Notes: generated from the letters alone by a model not told the origin. A stretch of DNA of 64,000 nucleotides from Rhizobium sp. 32-5/1 (GCF_029537235.1 NZ_CP120639.1:124001-188000), one strand, 5' to 3'. Counted from the stretch's first letter, positions 38,466-47,568 are shown. Made by a program: numbers and translations.

Positions 38466-39887
38466 TTGACGAATATCACCAGCCTGTCTGCCACCGAGTT
38501 GTCTGCCGCCATCCATGCCCGGCGTTATACCTGCGTTTCGGTTATGGGCGCCTTCCTCGCACGAATTGCAACCATCAACCCGGTCATCAACGCGATCGTC
38601 AGCTTGCGCGATGCAGATGCGCTCCTTGCGGAGGCTACAGCCGCAGATCGCGAGCTTGACCAAGGTCACTCGCGCGGCTTCCTCCACGGCATGCCCTTCG
38701 CGATCAAGGATCTGTCTGAGGCCAGGGGCATTCGTTGCACCTATGGCTCGCCGCTCTACCGAGATTTCGTGCCCGATTTCGATGACATCCATGTCGAACG
38801 CATCCGTGCGGCCGGGGCCATCATTATCGGCAAGACCAATGCGCCGGAGAAGGGGCTCGGCTCGCACAGCTACAATCCGGTTTTCGGTGTGACCTGCAAT
38901 CCCTACGACCCGACGAAAAGTGCTGGCGGTTCCAGCGGTGGCGCGGCGGCAGGGCTGGCTGCGCGGATCCTGCCGCTGGCCGATGGCAGCGACATGATGG
39001 GTTCGCTGCGCAATCCAGCAGCCTTCAACAATGTCATCGGCATGCGTCCGAGTTTTGGCCGCATACCCGCGCTCGACAACGAGCTCTATCTTGGCCATCT
39101 CGCTGTCAATGGTCCGATGGGGCGCTCTGTCGCCGATGTCGCAGCCCTGCTCGACATCCAGTCGGGCTATGATCCCCGCGACCCCGCAAGCCTGCCGAAG
39201 GAGGATTTTGCGGGCGTCCGTCCAAAAGATGCGCGCGGTCTGCGCCTTGGCTGGCTGGGCGATTTCGGCGGCTACCTGCCCTTCGAACCGGGTGTTCTGC
39301 ACCTTTGCGAGACGGCGCTGGAACGCTTCCGCTCCGTCGGCGCGACCGTGGAGACGGTTGACAACACCTTCGACATGGCCCGGCTTTGGCAGGCATGGAA
39401 AACCTACCGCCACTTCCTTGTCGCCAACGGCAATGCCGCTGACTATGCCGATCCAAACAGACGCGCGCTGCTGAAGCCGGAACTCATCTGGGAGATCGAA
39501 AGCGGGCAGGGGCTATCGGCCAGCGAGGTCCATGCTGCATCCTTGATCCGCAGCGACTGGTATCGCCACATGTTGACGCTGTTTGTCCGCTACGATTTCC
39601 TGATCCTTCCATCGGCCCAGGTCTTTCCTTTCGACGTCGATTTGCACTGGCCGAGCGAGATCGCCGGACGTCGGATGGATACTTATCATAGATGGATGGA
39701 GGTTGTGATCGGTCCGACCATGGCTGGCCTACCCGTCGCCGCGATGCCGACCGGCTTCGGTGCGGCGGGCTTGCCCACGGGCATCCAGATCATCGGACGC
39801 CCCCGCGCGGATCGCGCTGTGCTGGAACTGGCCATGGCCTATGAATATCTATGCGGGGCTTGGGTATTCCCCGAAGCCTTTCACTAG
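38466..39887 (+). CDS. Amidase-signature family hydrolase
   Basis: About 473 residues. The Ser-cisSer-Lys triad is visible: Lys in MPFAIKDLSEARG (about 80), cis-Ser in SAGGSSGGAAAGL and nucleophile Ser in DGSDMMGSLRNPAAF. The start is TTG at 38466, with GGAG six bases upstream; longer versions start at in-frame TTG 38448 or 38454. It may act on an amide made or used by the adjacent molybdenum hydroxylase pathway. Its TAG stop lies in a CTAG palindrome shared with the convergent SnoaL-like remnant. Confidence 0.9.
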   Translation: MTNITSLSATELSAAIHARRYTCVSVMGAFLARIATINPVINAIVSLRDADALLAEATAADRELDQGHSRGFLHGMPFAIKDLSEARGIRCTYGSPLYRDFVPDFDDIHVERIRAAGAIIIGKTNAPEKGLGSHSYNPVFGVTCNPYDPTKSAGGSSGGAAAGLAARILPLADGSDMMGSLRNPAAFNNVIGMRPSFGRIPALDNELYLGHLAVNGPMGRSVADVAALLDIQSGYDPRDPASLPKEDFAGVRPKDARGLRLGWLGDFGGYLPFEPGVLHLCETALERFRSVGATVETVDNTFDMARLWQAWKTYRHFLVANGNAADYADPNRRALLKPELIWEIESGQGLSASEVHAASLIRSDWYRHMLTLFVRYDFLILPSAQVFPFDVDLHWPSEIAGRRMDTYHRWMEVVIGPTMAGLPVAAMPTGFGAAGLPTGIQIIGRPRADRAVLELAMAYEYLCGAWVFPEAFH

Positions 39888-40141
39888 TCCTGCCGCGGCA
39901 AGCAGCTCTGCGGAAACATCCGCGGCGCGCCGCTTTTGAACCAGGCCTTGGCAATTTTTCCAAGTTCTATTTCGCAAAGACAGACACCATCGACGTCTCC
40001 CTTGCCCTTCGAAAATGTCCTCGTGACGGTTTCGTGGTCGATAACCAGATCGCCGACAACGATCCGGGTCAGCAAACGCGCGTGCAAATCCGGCTCCTTG
40101 AACCGCTCAATGTGACGGTCCCTAATTTCGATCGTTGAGCA
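39884..40141 (-). pseudogene. SnoaL-like (NTF2-fold) gene 3' part, cut by IS66
   Basis: STIEIRDRHIERFKEPDLHA, RIVVGDLVIDHETVTR and GKIAKAWFKSGAPR match SnoaL-like NTF2-fold proteins. The 5' part should lie beyond the IS66 element from 43258, and joining across the 8-base duplication gives ASFSTIEIRDRH, but I cannot follow a credible N-terminus there. Confidence 0.65.
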
Positions 40142-40167
40142 GTAAGCATTCGCCGAAGGCCGCAGTT

Positions 40168-40812
40168 TCAGGCCTTCTTTCGCGTTCGGCGTTTCCATTT
40201 CGCAGCCAGAGCTTCGACGTTTTTGCCGAGACTTCTGGAATCGACCTCTCCGGGGTCGTAGTCTGAGCTTCCCCACCATTCGAGCAGTTCTTGATGTCGC
40301 TCATGGTTGACGTCGGCAAGAGCCTCGCGGAACTCTTCATAGCCCCAAGGGCCGCCAACATCCTCCGGAGGACACCGTCCGACAACCTCGAGAAGGAATG
40401 GATCGTCAAAGCCGGCCGTCGCTGGAAAGATCTTTTCGATTTTCACGGTGTGCGTCCAGCCGTCGCCGAAGTCATAGAGGTACTTGAATGATTTCGCGCC
40501 GATATCTTCGATGGCAGCAAGAAGCGTTTCCTTGCGTGCATCGATGGGACCATCAAAGTCACCATCAGGCACGCCAAACCCGATGTCACGGATCCTGAAC
40601 TCATACAGATGACTGTTGGTCCAACCGAAAGCCTCCTGAAGAACTTCATGAAGCCGGTCAAGCCGAATGCGGAATGGGACGACAACGCGCCGCATCACCA
40701 AGGGATCAACGTCATCGAGCGTGATCTTCAAGCGAACGAGAGGACCTGCCATCAGGCTGCCTGCCTCAGTGGCGAGGTCTTGGTTTTCCGCCAATTCCAG
40801 GGAGAAGCTCAT
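40168..40812 (-). CDS. Plasmid pRiA4b ORF-3 family protein (IS66 passenger)
   Basis: A 214-residue PF07929-type protein: PLVRLKITLDDVDPLVMRRV, LHEVLQEAFGWTNSHLYEFR, FKYLYDFGDGWTHTVKIEKI and CPPEDVGGPWGYEEF. The start at 40812 (MSFSLELAENQ) overlaps the end of tnpC by 47 bases; a longer frame to 40878 exists. It is often found inside or beside IS66 elements of rhizobia; role unknown. Confidence 0.85.
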   Translation of the reverse strand: MSFSLELAENQDLATEAGSLMAGPLVRLKITLDDVDPLVMRRVVVPFRIRLDRLHEVLQEAFGWTNSHLYEFRIRDIGFGVPDGDFDGPIDARKETLLAAIEDIGAKSFKYLYDFGDGWTHTVKIEKIFPATAGFDDPFLLEVVGRCPPEDVGGPWGYEEFREALADVNHERHQELLEWWGSSDYDPGEVDSRSLGKNVEALAAKWKRRTRKKA

Positions 40813-42415
40813 CAAGGCGGCTGGCTGGATGATCGGCGATGCGGGCGAGAACATCGGCAAGCCAAGCCTGTGGGTCAATGCGGTTCATTTTCGCGGTGAC
40901 GATCAGGCTGTACATGGCCGCTGCCCTTTGTCCTCCGCGATCGGAACCGGCAAATAGCCAGGCTTTTCGTCCGAGCGCCACACCGCGCAGAGAGCGCTCC
41001 GCGCAATTGTTCGACAGGCAGATACGCCCGTCGTCGAGGAAGCGGGTGAAGGATTCCCAACGGTTCAGCATGTAGTCAAACGCCTTTGCCAAGTCATTGT
41101 CGCGCGGCAACCGGGCGCGGTGTTCGCGTATCCATATCTCCATGTCGCCGATCAGCGGTTTTGACAACTGCTGGCGGATTGCCTTTCGTTCATCTGCAGT
41201 GCGGCCATTGATATGGCGTTCGATTTCGAACAATGCGTCGATCCGCTGCACCATGTTCAAGGCGACCGGCGAGATGACGGCGGCACCTTTACCCTGCGCT
41301 TTTCGGCGCGCGTTGGCCTCCAGATCGGCTTGCGCAAAGAATGGTCGTCTGGCATGCGCCCAACACGCCGCCTCATGAATCGGGCCCGGACTTCGATCAG
41401 GAAGATAAAGCTGGCCATAGCCCGTATAGGCATCCGCCTGAAGGATACCGCTATAGTTGGCCAGATGCGCCTGTGGATGTTCGCCGGCCCGGTCCCGGGA
41501 ATAATAGAACATCGCCGACGGAGGCGCCGTACCGCCAAACGGAGCATCGTCCTTGACATAGCTCCATATCCGACCGGTGACGGTCTTGCCGAGAGCGAGA
41601 ACCGGCACGGTCGTGTCATCACCGTGGATCCGTTCAGACGCGAACGTATGGCTTTCAATCCGCCGCACCAGCGGGTCAAGGACCTGGCAGCACGCGCCAA
41701 TCGCGTCTGCTGCAGTCGACAGACTGATCGGCACACCTTCCAGGGCAAAACGTTCGACCTGGCGATTGAGGGGAATGTGCTGGCCGAACTTGTCGCAGAG
41801 CATCATCGCCAAAAAGCTCGGACCAGCCCACCCTCTCGGTATGACATGGAAGGGTGCAGGTGCCTGGCTGATCTTCTCGCAGTCACGGCAGGTGAACTTT
41901 TCCCGCACCGTCTGAATGACCTTCCAGCTCCGCGGTACGCTCTCCATCGTTTCGGTGATGTCTTCGCCGAGCTTGCGAAGCCGTTCACCGCCACAGCAAC
42001 TGCAGGTAACCGGGCCTGGCACCACGGCACGCTCACGCGGCAGATGTTCCGGAAATGGCTTCTTGACCGGCCGCTTGCGCGTAAAGCCGGTGACCGCAAC
42101 CGCTGCAGCAACGGCCATTTCGGCGGCAAGCTCATCTTCGGTCGCCGTCGCTTCGGCGTCCTCAAGCATCAGCTCCATCTGCGCAATCAGCCGTGCCGTA
42201 CGTTCCGACTTCTGACCGCGCAGTTCCCGTTGCAGCTTTTCGATATAGACTTTCTGGCGAAGAATGATGGCCTGATCGTCGGCCTCCTTGGCCTTGGCAA
42301 CAGCCAATTCGGCCAAGGCTGTAGCCCGTTCCGCCCGCGCTGTCGCCAGCTCTGCCTCCAGGGCAGCGGCATGATCACGGTGATTTTCCGAGCCGGTTTC
42401 CATGCTCGAACTCAA
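40766..42415 (-). CDS. tnpC: IS66 transposase TnpC
   Basis: An intact 549-residue IS66 transposase: N-terminal leucine-zipper-like coiled coil (about 15-75), zinc-finger-like CSCCGGERLRKLGED with CRDC, then the DDE core (RIHGDDTTVPVLALGKTVTG first D, GILQADAYTGYGQLY second D, CLSNNCAERSLRGVALGRK with E). Confidence 0.96.
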   Translation of the reverse strand: MSSSMETGSENHRDHAAALEAELATARAERATALAELAVAKAKEADDQAIILRQKVYIEKLQRELRGQKSERTARLIAQMELMLEDAEATATEDELAAEMAVAAAVAVTGFTRKRPVKKPFPEHLPRERAVVPGPVTCSCCGGERLRKLGEDITETMESVPRSWKVIQTVREKFTCRDCEKISQAPAPFHVIPRGWAGPSFLAMMLCDKFGQHIPLNRQVERFALEGVPISLSTAADAIGACCQVLDPLVRRIESHTFASERIHGDDTTVPVLALGKTVTGRIWSYVKDDAPFGGTAPPSAMFYYSRDRAGEHPQAHLANYSGILQADAYTGYGQLYLPDRSPGPIHEAACWAHARRPFFAQADLEANARRKAQGKGAAVISPVALNMVQRIDALFEIERHINGRTADERKAIRQQLSKPLIGDMEIWIREHRARLPRDNDLAKAFDYMLNRWESFTRFLDDGRICLSNNCAERSLRGVALGRKAWLFAGSDRGGQRAAAMYSLIVTAKMNRIDPQAWLADVLARIADHPASRLDELLPGIGGKPRPRH

Positions 42416-42480
42416 TCACAAAACCACTGATTTGCATAGGTTTTCTTGATGCCAATGGCGGCAAATCCCGCCCAAAAACA

Positions 42481-42828
42481 CTATCCAGCGCTCGTCGGGC
42501 GCCATGTCTGCTGCGGGTTTCGCCAGTCAATTCCCTCAAGCAAATAGGACATCTGGCCAGCCGTCAGCGCAATCGCTCCACCCTCCGTCGTCGGCCAAAT
42601 GAAACGGCCGCGCTCGAGCCGCTTTGCGTATAGCGAAAGCCCAATTCCGTCATGCCAAAGAGCCTTGATCAGCCGGCCGCTTTTCCCGCGGAAGACAAAA
42701 ACGTCACCCTTGAACGGGTCTCGACCCAGACCTTCCTGCACGATCAGAGCCAGGCCCTGCATTCCCTTGCGCATATCGCAATGGCCGCTCGCAATCCAAA
42801 CCCGCACGCTCGAACTGATCGGGATCAT
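42481..42828 (-). CDS. tnpB: IS66 accessory protein TnpB
   Basis: A 115-residue IS66 Orf2: ASGHCDMRKGMQGLALIVQE, VFVFRGKSGRLIKALWHDG and RLERGRFIWPTTEGG. ATG region overlaps the tnpA stop by four bases. Confidence 0.95.
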   Translation of the reverse strand: MIPISSSVRVWIASGHCDMRKGMQGLALIVQEGLGRDPFKGDVFVFRGKSGRLIKALWHDGIGLSLYAKRLERGRFIWPTTEGGAIALTAGQMSYLLEGIDWRNPQQTWRPTSAG

Positions 42829-43166
42829 TTGAGCGCACGCATCACTGCTGCGGCAAGATCACAAGGCGCCCCGGACGCAATCCTCACCTTGATACCGTTC
42901 GCAAAGTCCACAACGATGGTCGCCGCACCACCATCGCCGTCGCCAGGAACGTCCAGGACAGTCGCTGGCACGAAAGCCGGCCCAACTTTCACAGACAGCG
43001 CTTGGCGCCGCCACGTGTAGAGCAGCCCCGTCGAAACATCAAAACGACGCGCTACTGCCGAGACATTTGCCCCCGGAGCAAATGCTGCTTCCAGAATTTC
43101 CAGCCGTTCATCCGGTGACCAACGACGACGCCGTTCTTGACCCGTCAGCAAAATGGCCTGTGCCAT
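42825..43166 (-). CDS. tnpA: IS66 accessory protein TnpA
   Basis: A 113-residue protein with an HTH: RRRRWSPDERLEILEAAFAP and VSAVARRFDVSTGLLYTWRR. First gene of the IS66 operon. Confidence 0.94.
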   Translation of the reverse strand: MAQAILLTGQERRRRWSPDERLEILEAAFAPGANVSAVARRFDVSTGLLYTWRRQALSVKVGPAFVPATVLDVPGDGDGGAATIVVDFANGIKVRIASGAPCDLAAAVMRALK

Positions 43167-43370
43167 AGTTCCTCATTGCGCTCTTAAGTCCACTCTCAAG
43201 AGCGCAAAATCACAATCTCGGCAAATCCCCGCAAGGCGGTCCACACCGGAGGGATACGTTGAGAATGAGGCCGTAGCGTTGGTTTCCCGCTAAACAACGC
43301 TATCAGACATTTAAGCACGACCGCTAAGGATCGATGGTCTTGCGAATTTTTGGATTCGGCAACGCGACAG

Positions 43371-44009
43371 CTATTCCCAGAGGGATATTCCCTCTTGCGT
43401 TAAGGCTCGTTGCACAGCCGCTCGCTCCTCCAACCGACGTGCATGAGAGGTCCAAGCAGGGTAAGTATTTCGCATGTCAACGGCCATACGATTTCCCCAC
43501 CTGTAGAATACGAGTAAATACGGATCAACGATTGAATAGGACTCTCCTACGGCCCAATCTCGGTCCGTCAACTTGGATTCTATAAGCGCAAACGCGGAAG
43601 CCAAGTGCTCCTTTCCTTTATGAACCAAGGGCTCGTACATAAATTGATCTGGTAAGAAAAAGTCGGCACGCCAGATCATTCGGACGGCGACCGCGTGAAC
43701 CGCACTCGATAGCCAGTTAAACCATTCGATGGAATGGACGATGTTCTCTGTATCCGCCCCCAGCAGCCGCGCGTCTGGATTCGTCAGGCCCAGGTGAAAC
43801 AAGATTGCCGGCGCTTCGGTGAGAGTGAAATTGTCGGCAATGAGAACAGGGATTCGCCCTTTCGGGTTTAAGCGGTGAAATTCGTCGGTCTTGGCTTCGG
43901 GATGGCCTGGCGACATCAACGCCAGCGAATAGGGCCTTCCTATCTCCTCCATGACGATGTGAGGTGCAAAAGAGCAAGAGCCTGGCGCAGCATGAAGTGT
44001 GTAATGCAT
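43371..44009 (-). CDS. Glutathione S-transferase family protein
   Basis: A 212-residue GST. N-terminal thioredoxin-like domain: MHYTLHAAPGSCSFAPHIVM (Ser/Cys near the glutathione site), NPKGRIPVLIADNFTLTEAP (cis-Pro and E-S/A-type motif). C-terminal helical domain with DRDWAVGESYSIVDPYLLVF. The start at 44009 has GGAGGA five bases upstream. It stands alone between IS66 and a resolvase gene. Confidence 0.92.
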   Translation of the reverse strand: MHYTLHAAPGSCSFAPHIVMEEIGRPYSLALMSPGHPEAKTDEFHRLNPKGRIPVLIADNFTLTEAPAILFHLGLTNPDARLLGADTENIVHSIEWFNWLSSAVHAVAVRMIWRADFFLPDQFMYEPLVHKGKEHLASAFALIESKLTDRDWAVGESYSIVDPYLLVFYRWGNRMAVDMRNTYPAWTSHARRLEERAAVQRALTQEGISLWE

Positions 44010-44040
44010 CAATTCCTCCGAAATCCGCATCTTACCTGTG

Positions 44041-44657
44041 TCAATCTGTACTGAGTTGCCAACGACGTCTTGCTGGTTTGAAAGACGCTGAAGTTGGGCG
44101 GCTGATGCCCAGCCGGCGCATTTCCCGATAGACGGTGGAGCGCCCAAGCCCAAGCTGTCGGGCGGCTTCAGCCGGAGTTGTTTTTGCCTCGATGAGTTTA
44201 ATCGCCGCCTCGACCCTCTTCATGTCGAGGGGCTGCCTACCAGGCAACTTTCCTTTTGCCCGCGCGGCCGCGATGCCGTCTTTCGTCCGCTCCGAGATTA
44301 GCCGACGCCCGAAATGAGCAATGGCGCCGAAGACATGAAAGATCAGTTCGCCAGCGGCCGAAGACGTGTCGATCTTCTCCTCAAGGCTCAGCAGGTCGAT
44401 CTGCCGCTCGCGGAGCATCTTTACGGTTTCGAGCAATTCCGCCAGTGACCGGCCGAGCCGATCCAGGCGCACGATCGCAAGTGTGTCGCCGGCACGAGCA
44501 TAATCGAGTAGTTCCACCAGTCCCGGCCTATCCATGGTTTTGCCCGACTTGATGTCTGTGAACACCTTGATCGCACCGGCTCCTTCAGACGTATCGTTTG
44601 ACCGGCCACATCCTGATCGCCAGTCGAAACGCGCGCGTAGCCGAGAATGCCAGCCAT
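44041..44657 (-). CDS. Serine recombinase (resolvase/invertase), frameshifted
   Basis: N-terminal catalytic part ILGYARVSTGDQDVAGQTIR has the active serine; one G restored near 44578 gives EAGAIKVFTDIKSGKTMDRP and joins to LAIVRLDRLGRSLAELLETV and the C-terminal HTH (TTPAEAARQLGLGRSTVYRE). About 205 residues when restored. Likely a relic of a Tn3-like transposon or plasmid resolution system. Confidence 0.85.
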
Positions 44658-44716
44658 AAAACTGCCCCCGAAACGGTCGTTCTGTGGACGATCACGAACG
44701 GACCAGCTGGCCTATC

Positions 44717-45019
44717 CTAGCGAAGGATATCCAGCCCTTTACGCTCAACAAGATCGAGAATCTTGATAGCTGTGCTGTTTGGTTTTTTGCTTCCCTGCTC
44801 CCACGCGGCAACAGTAATTTTCTTAACGTTGATGAAGCTAGCAAATACAGCTTGGCTTGCCTTCGTCCCCGCTCTGATCTTCTTGATCTCATCGGGAGAA
44901 TAATCACGCAAAGGAGGGAGGCAAAGCGCGTCGAACTCTCTCATCGTCATGTCATCGACGAAACCTGCTTCGTGCAGTCGCTCAGCAGACTTATGTACGT
45001 TCTCCAGTATCCGGCTCAT
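44717..45019 (-). CDS. XRE-type antitoxin (HigA/NadS-like)
   Basis: A 100-residue protein whose C-terminal half is an XRE HTH: IRAGTKASQAVFASFINVKK and ITVAAWEQGSKKPNSTAIKI. Start MSRILENVHKS at 45019 (an ATG at 45028 is possible), inside the end of the upstream toxin gene. Intact, so it may still repress the operon even if the toxin is broken. Confidence 0.85.
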   Translation of the reverse strand: MSRILENVHKSAERLHEAGFVDDMTMREFDALCLPPLRDYSPDEIKKIRAGTKASQAVFASFINVKKITVAAWEQGSKKPNSTAIKILDLVERKGLDILR

Positions 45020-45372
45020 TGCACTCAATCTTCCGTATGGTGTTCTTTTTAATCATCTCAGCGAGCTTTTTGTCGTCAGCGCCCATGTAGACATCGCATA
45101 GCTTTCGAAGGGCGGCCTTCTCGTTCTTCTTAATGCTATCAATCTTGTTCTTCGCGAAACCATGAACAAAAATGAGCCTGTCAGCTTGCCGATGGCCAAC
45201 GATGGTCCGATAATTTCCTGACTTGCCTCGACCCGGCGCGGCAACCCGTGTCTTTAGAAGAAAGCCGACGAGGCCCGCCTCGATCTCTTTTGCGGCCACA
45301 CACAGCATCGCATCCGTTACGCCGTATTCGATGGCCTAGTTGTTGAGCTCCACATCTTTCAAAACTTCTCAC
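44991..45372 (-). pseudogene. RelE-type toxin, 5' end disrupted
   Basis: The core is clear: MLCVAAKEIEAGLVGFLLKT, RGKSGNYRTIVGHRQADRL and FVHGFAKNKIDSIKKNEKAA match PF06296-type RelE toxins paired with XRE antitoxins. The N-terminus is not: RSFE from a GTG at 45372 and VELNN followed by AIEYGVTDAML lie in different frames, and a TAG lies just before AIEYG. A few residues also seem missing at GLVGFLL. A shorter protein from ATG 45308 is possible but would lack the first strand. Confidence 0.7.
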
Positions 45373-45384
45373 TGGCAATTTGTA

Positions 45385-45399
45385 TATTACTCCGTAATA
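45385..45399. promoter_or_regulatory. Operator-like inverted repeat upstream of the RelE/XRE pair
   Basis: TATTACTCCGTAATA is a perfect 6-base inverted repeat around TCC, inside TGTATATTACTCCGTAATAC. It sits just before the toxin gene, where type II toxin-antitoxin operators are normally bound by the XRE antitoxin. Confidence 0.6.
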
Positions 45400-45414
45400 C
45401 AGATCTCAAGCCGA

Positions 45415-45850
45415 TTATTGCAATAATTCAAAGAGGCGAACAAGCACGCCCCGAACCGGACGCTGACGCGAGTGATCATGGATGAGAACGGAAAGGACGC
45501 CTGGGCAGCTGTCGCCAAGCGTGTCGATCCGAAAGCGCTCCTCATCGCGGACGAACACAAGGCGAACGACGACCTCATCGGCCTTGTCTCCATGCACCGC
45601 GTGAACCACAGCCTGCACTTCCAGGAGGACGACGGGACGAATTCCAACGCTATTGAGAGCTTCTTCAGTCGCGTCGAGAAGGGCTACAAGGGCATCAACC
45701 ACCGCTTCTCCGCCAAGTACCTTGATTGGTACATGGCGATGTTGTCGTGGAAGGAGGACACGCGATACATGGGCCTGCGCTGGCAGTTTGCCGGTCTGCT
45801 GAGGACGATCACCTCAAGGCCCACGTCGCGAAACCTCTGCGGATATTGGC
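45415..45850 (+). pseudogene. ISXO2-like (IS1595-family) transposase 3' remnant
   Basis: LTRVIMDENGKDAWAAVAKR, ALLIADEHKANDDLIGLVSM, TNSNAIESFFSRVEKGYKGI and HRFSAKYLDWYMAMLSWKED match the C-terminal half of ISXO2-like transposases. The N-terminal half is missing, and the open frame running on to 46191 is not transposase-like. Confidence 0.75.
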
Positions 45851-45918
45851 AGTGCGCGGCCCCGAAACATCGTCGACCAAGTGTGGGTCCAGGGCGAGCC
45901 GCCGAACTAGCGGCTGAT

Positions 45919-46407
45919 CTACCAGGGGTGGCGACGGCCATCCTCGGCGGTACCCGCTTGCCGAACCAGTCCCTGCCTCACCAGACCGTTCAACGTTGCG
46001 GAGAACCTGCTGGTGAGGGCGGACTCCAAGCGTGCTGTTTCGCTCCCGAGGCCTGCATCGCGTGCGAACTTCTCGGCAATCTCGGCCGTCGTCGCCGGAC
46101 GCTCGGAGCGGCGCAGGATGTCGAGCACCGTGTGACGGTTGTTCTTGCCCTTCAGAAGCTCTGTCACGCGACCGCTTGCCGTTCGGCGTGACGAGGCGCG
46201 ACGTGCCTTCGAAGGCGGCGCAGCCAGTTCAAAGTCAGGATCGCAATCCCTGATCACCGTCTCAAATGCCGCATTCTGATCATCGAGAACGACGATTTCG
46301 CGACGCAACACCTCCATCTTGCCGTCGATCTCGGCCGACTTCACTTTCGATTCGTCTACGACTTCCACCATAAGCAACACTCTCGAGGCAGCCTCAGGAG
46401 ATAGCAT
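45919..46407 (-). CDS. Unknown protein with C-terminal winged-helix-like region
   Basis: A 162-residue protein: acidic coiled-coil N-terminus (SKVKSAEIDGKMEVLRREIV), a basic linker (PPSKARRASSRRTASGRVTE) and a winged-helix-like C-terminus (RPATTAEIAEKFARDAG, SRFSATLNGLVRQGLVRQAG). It may bind DNA. No family assigned. It is convergent with the ISXO2 remnant. Confidence 0.6.
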   Translation of the reverse strand: MLSPEAASRVLLMVEVVDESKVKSAEIDGKMEVLRREIVVLDDQNAAFETVIRDCDPDFELAAPPSKARRASSRRTASGRVTELLKGKNNRHTVLDILRRSERPATTAEIAEKFARDAGLGSETARLESALTSRFSATLNGLVRQGLVRQAGTAEDGRRHPW

Positions 46408-46638
46408 CAGCCCTTATCGGAATCTTGTGGCACTTGCTTCATAATGCCCCAATTTCGTCTGACATCGGACCTCCCAATTCAGGATTTCATACCGCACGTC
46501 GATAGACTGCCCAATGTGTGCCAACTTCGCTGGCCGGTTGACCATATTCGCTTGAAGCCATGATTGAGAATCTGTCCCTACCCACCCCGCAGGGGAGGAA
46601 AAGCCACGCGCTTCGCTGCCCGGGCTGGCGTCGGCTTT

Positions 46639-47568
46639 TCAGTCCGCAGTTGCCAAGGATGAAACCTCTCCTTGCTGGCTTTTTGCGGCGACGCTGGAAT
46701 ACATGCCAGTGGTGCGGAACTCTGTCGGGCTTGCGCCAAAATAGCGGCGGAAGACCTTGGCGAAATAGTTCGGATCCTCGAAACCCGACATGAGGGAGAC
46801 CTCCTTGACCGATAGGTCCGCTGCCTGGGTCAAAAGCTTCGTCGCGCGCTGCAAGCGCTTGCGCAATACGAATTCCGCAGGTGGCATGCCCTCGTTTGCG
46901 GTAAAGACACGGGAGAAATGGGCTCGGCTCAGGCCGGAAACGTCTGCCAGGGTTTCGACGGGAAGCGGTTTCTCCAGATTGGCTGCGATATAGTCGATAA
47001 CGTGCTGCATCGTACGATATTCGTGGCTGAATGCTGGATGAGAGCCGAATACATCGTCATAGAGGACCATTGCGGCTTCGTAGGCGATCGCAGAAGCGCT
47101 GCCAGGCGCGTCTGCTCCGCCTGAGATCAGCCTGTAGCTGCAGTCTGCAAGCCGCTCGATCGTTTGCGGCTTGAGATTGAGGATGGGTCCGGCCGCAGCC
47201 AGGATGGCCTTGTGGATGCGCAGCGCCTCTTCGCCGTTCATCGAAATCCAGAAGAATTCCCACCGGCCGTGCTGCTCCAACCAGTAGCGGTGGTTGTGGG
47301 GCACGAGCACCAGCAGTGTCTCGCCCGCGCGCACACGGTAGTTCCGGTTCTCATACCGAAGATTTCCCGCCCCTGCGATGGTGTGCTGCAGGACTGTGAA
47401 CGGCGTCTGGCCGCGTTTTCGGCCGTCCCAATCATAGCTTGCATCCGTGCGGATTTCGTAACCCGTGCTGGTCGGCATCGTATGCAGGCTATGACGTCCC
47501 CGCGGCAGTGAAACTGTCCGCATGACGGAGCCATTTTCGATGAGACGATTAAGCATATAATTACCCAT
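46639..47568 (-). CDS. agpT: AraC-family activator of alpha-galactoside genes (AgpT-like)
   Basis: About 309 residues: N-terminal cupin-like sensor (RYENRNYRVRAGETLLVLVP, HNHRYWLEQHGRWEFFWISM) and a C-terminal double HTH (ETLADVSGLSRAHFSRVFTA, VSLMSGFEDPNYFAKVFRRY). It is divergent from agaL1 at the head of an agp operon, the arrangement known for AgpT in S. meliloti, which activates the operon with alpha-galactosides. The start at 47568 is chosen from the internal ATGs; the open frame extends further upstream into the agaL1 leader. Confidence 0.85.
   Translation of the reverse strand: MGNYMLNRLIENGSVMRTVSLPRGRHSLHTMPTSTGYEIRTDASYDWDGRKRGQTPFTVLQHTIAGAGNLRYENRNYRVRAGETLLVLVPHNHRYWLEQHGRWEFFWISMNGEEALRIHKAILAAAGPILNLKPQTIERLADCSYRLISGGADAPGSASAIAYEAAMVLYDDVFGSHPAFSHEYRTMQHVIDYIAANLEKPLPVETLADVSGLSRAHFSRVFTANEGMPPAEFVLRKRLQRATKLLTQAADLSVKEVSLMSGFEDPNYFAKVFRRYFGASPTEFRTTGMYSSVAAKSQQGEVSSLATAD

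Larger units (their letters stand above)
40142..43257. mobile_element. IS66-family element with passenger gene
   Basis: tnpA, tnpB, tnpC and a pRiA4b ORF-3-type passenger all read leftward. The element begins GTAAGCATTCGCC at 40142 and ends ...CGGAGGGATAC at 43257. It is flanked by GTTGAGCA (40134-40141) and GTTGAGAA (43258-43265), an 8-base duplication with one mismatch, as expected for IS66. Length 3116 bases. Confidence 0.85.

Noticed and set aside
43258-43370. Missing 5' part of the SnoaL-like gene on the right of IS66
   Set aside because: The frame continues only for about ten codons before a stop, so an N-terminus cannot be supported.
45850-46191. Extension of the ISXO2 remnant frame
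   Set aside because: Composition changes after WKEDTRYMG and the other strand encodes a better candidate gene; read as chance read-through.
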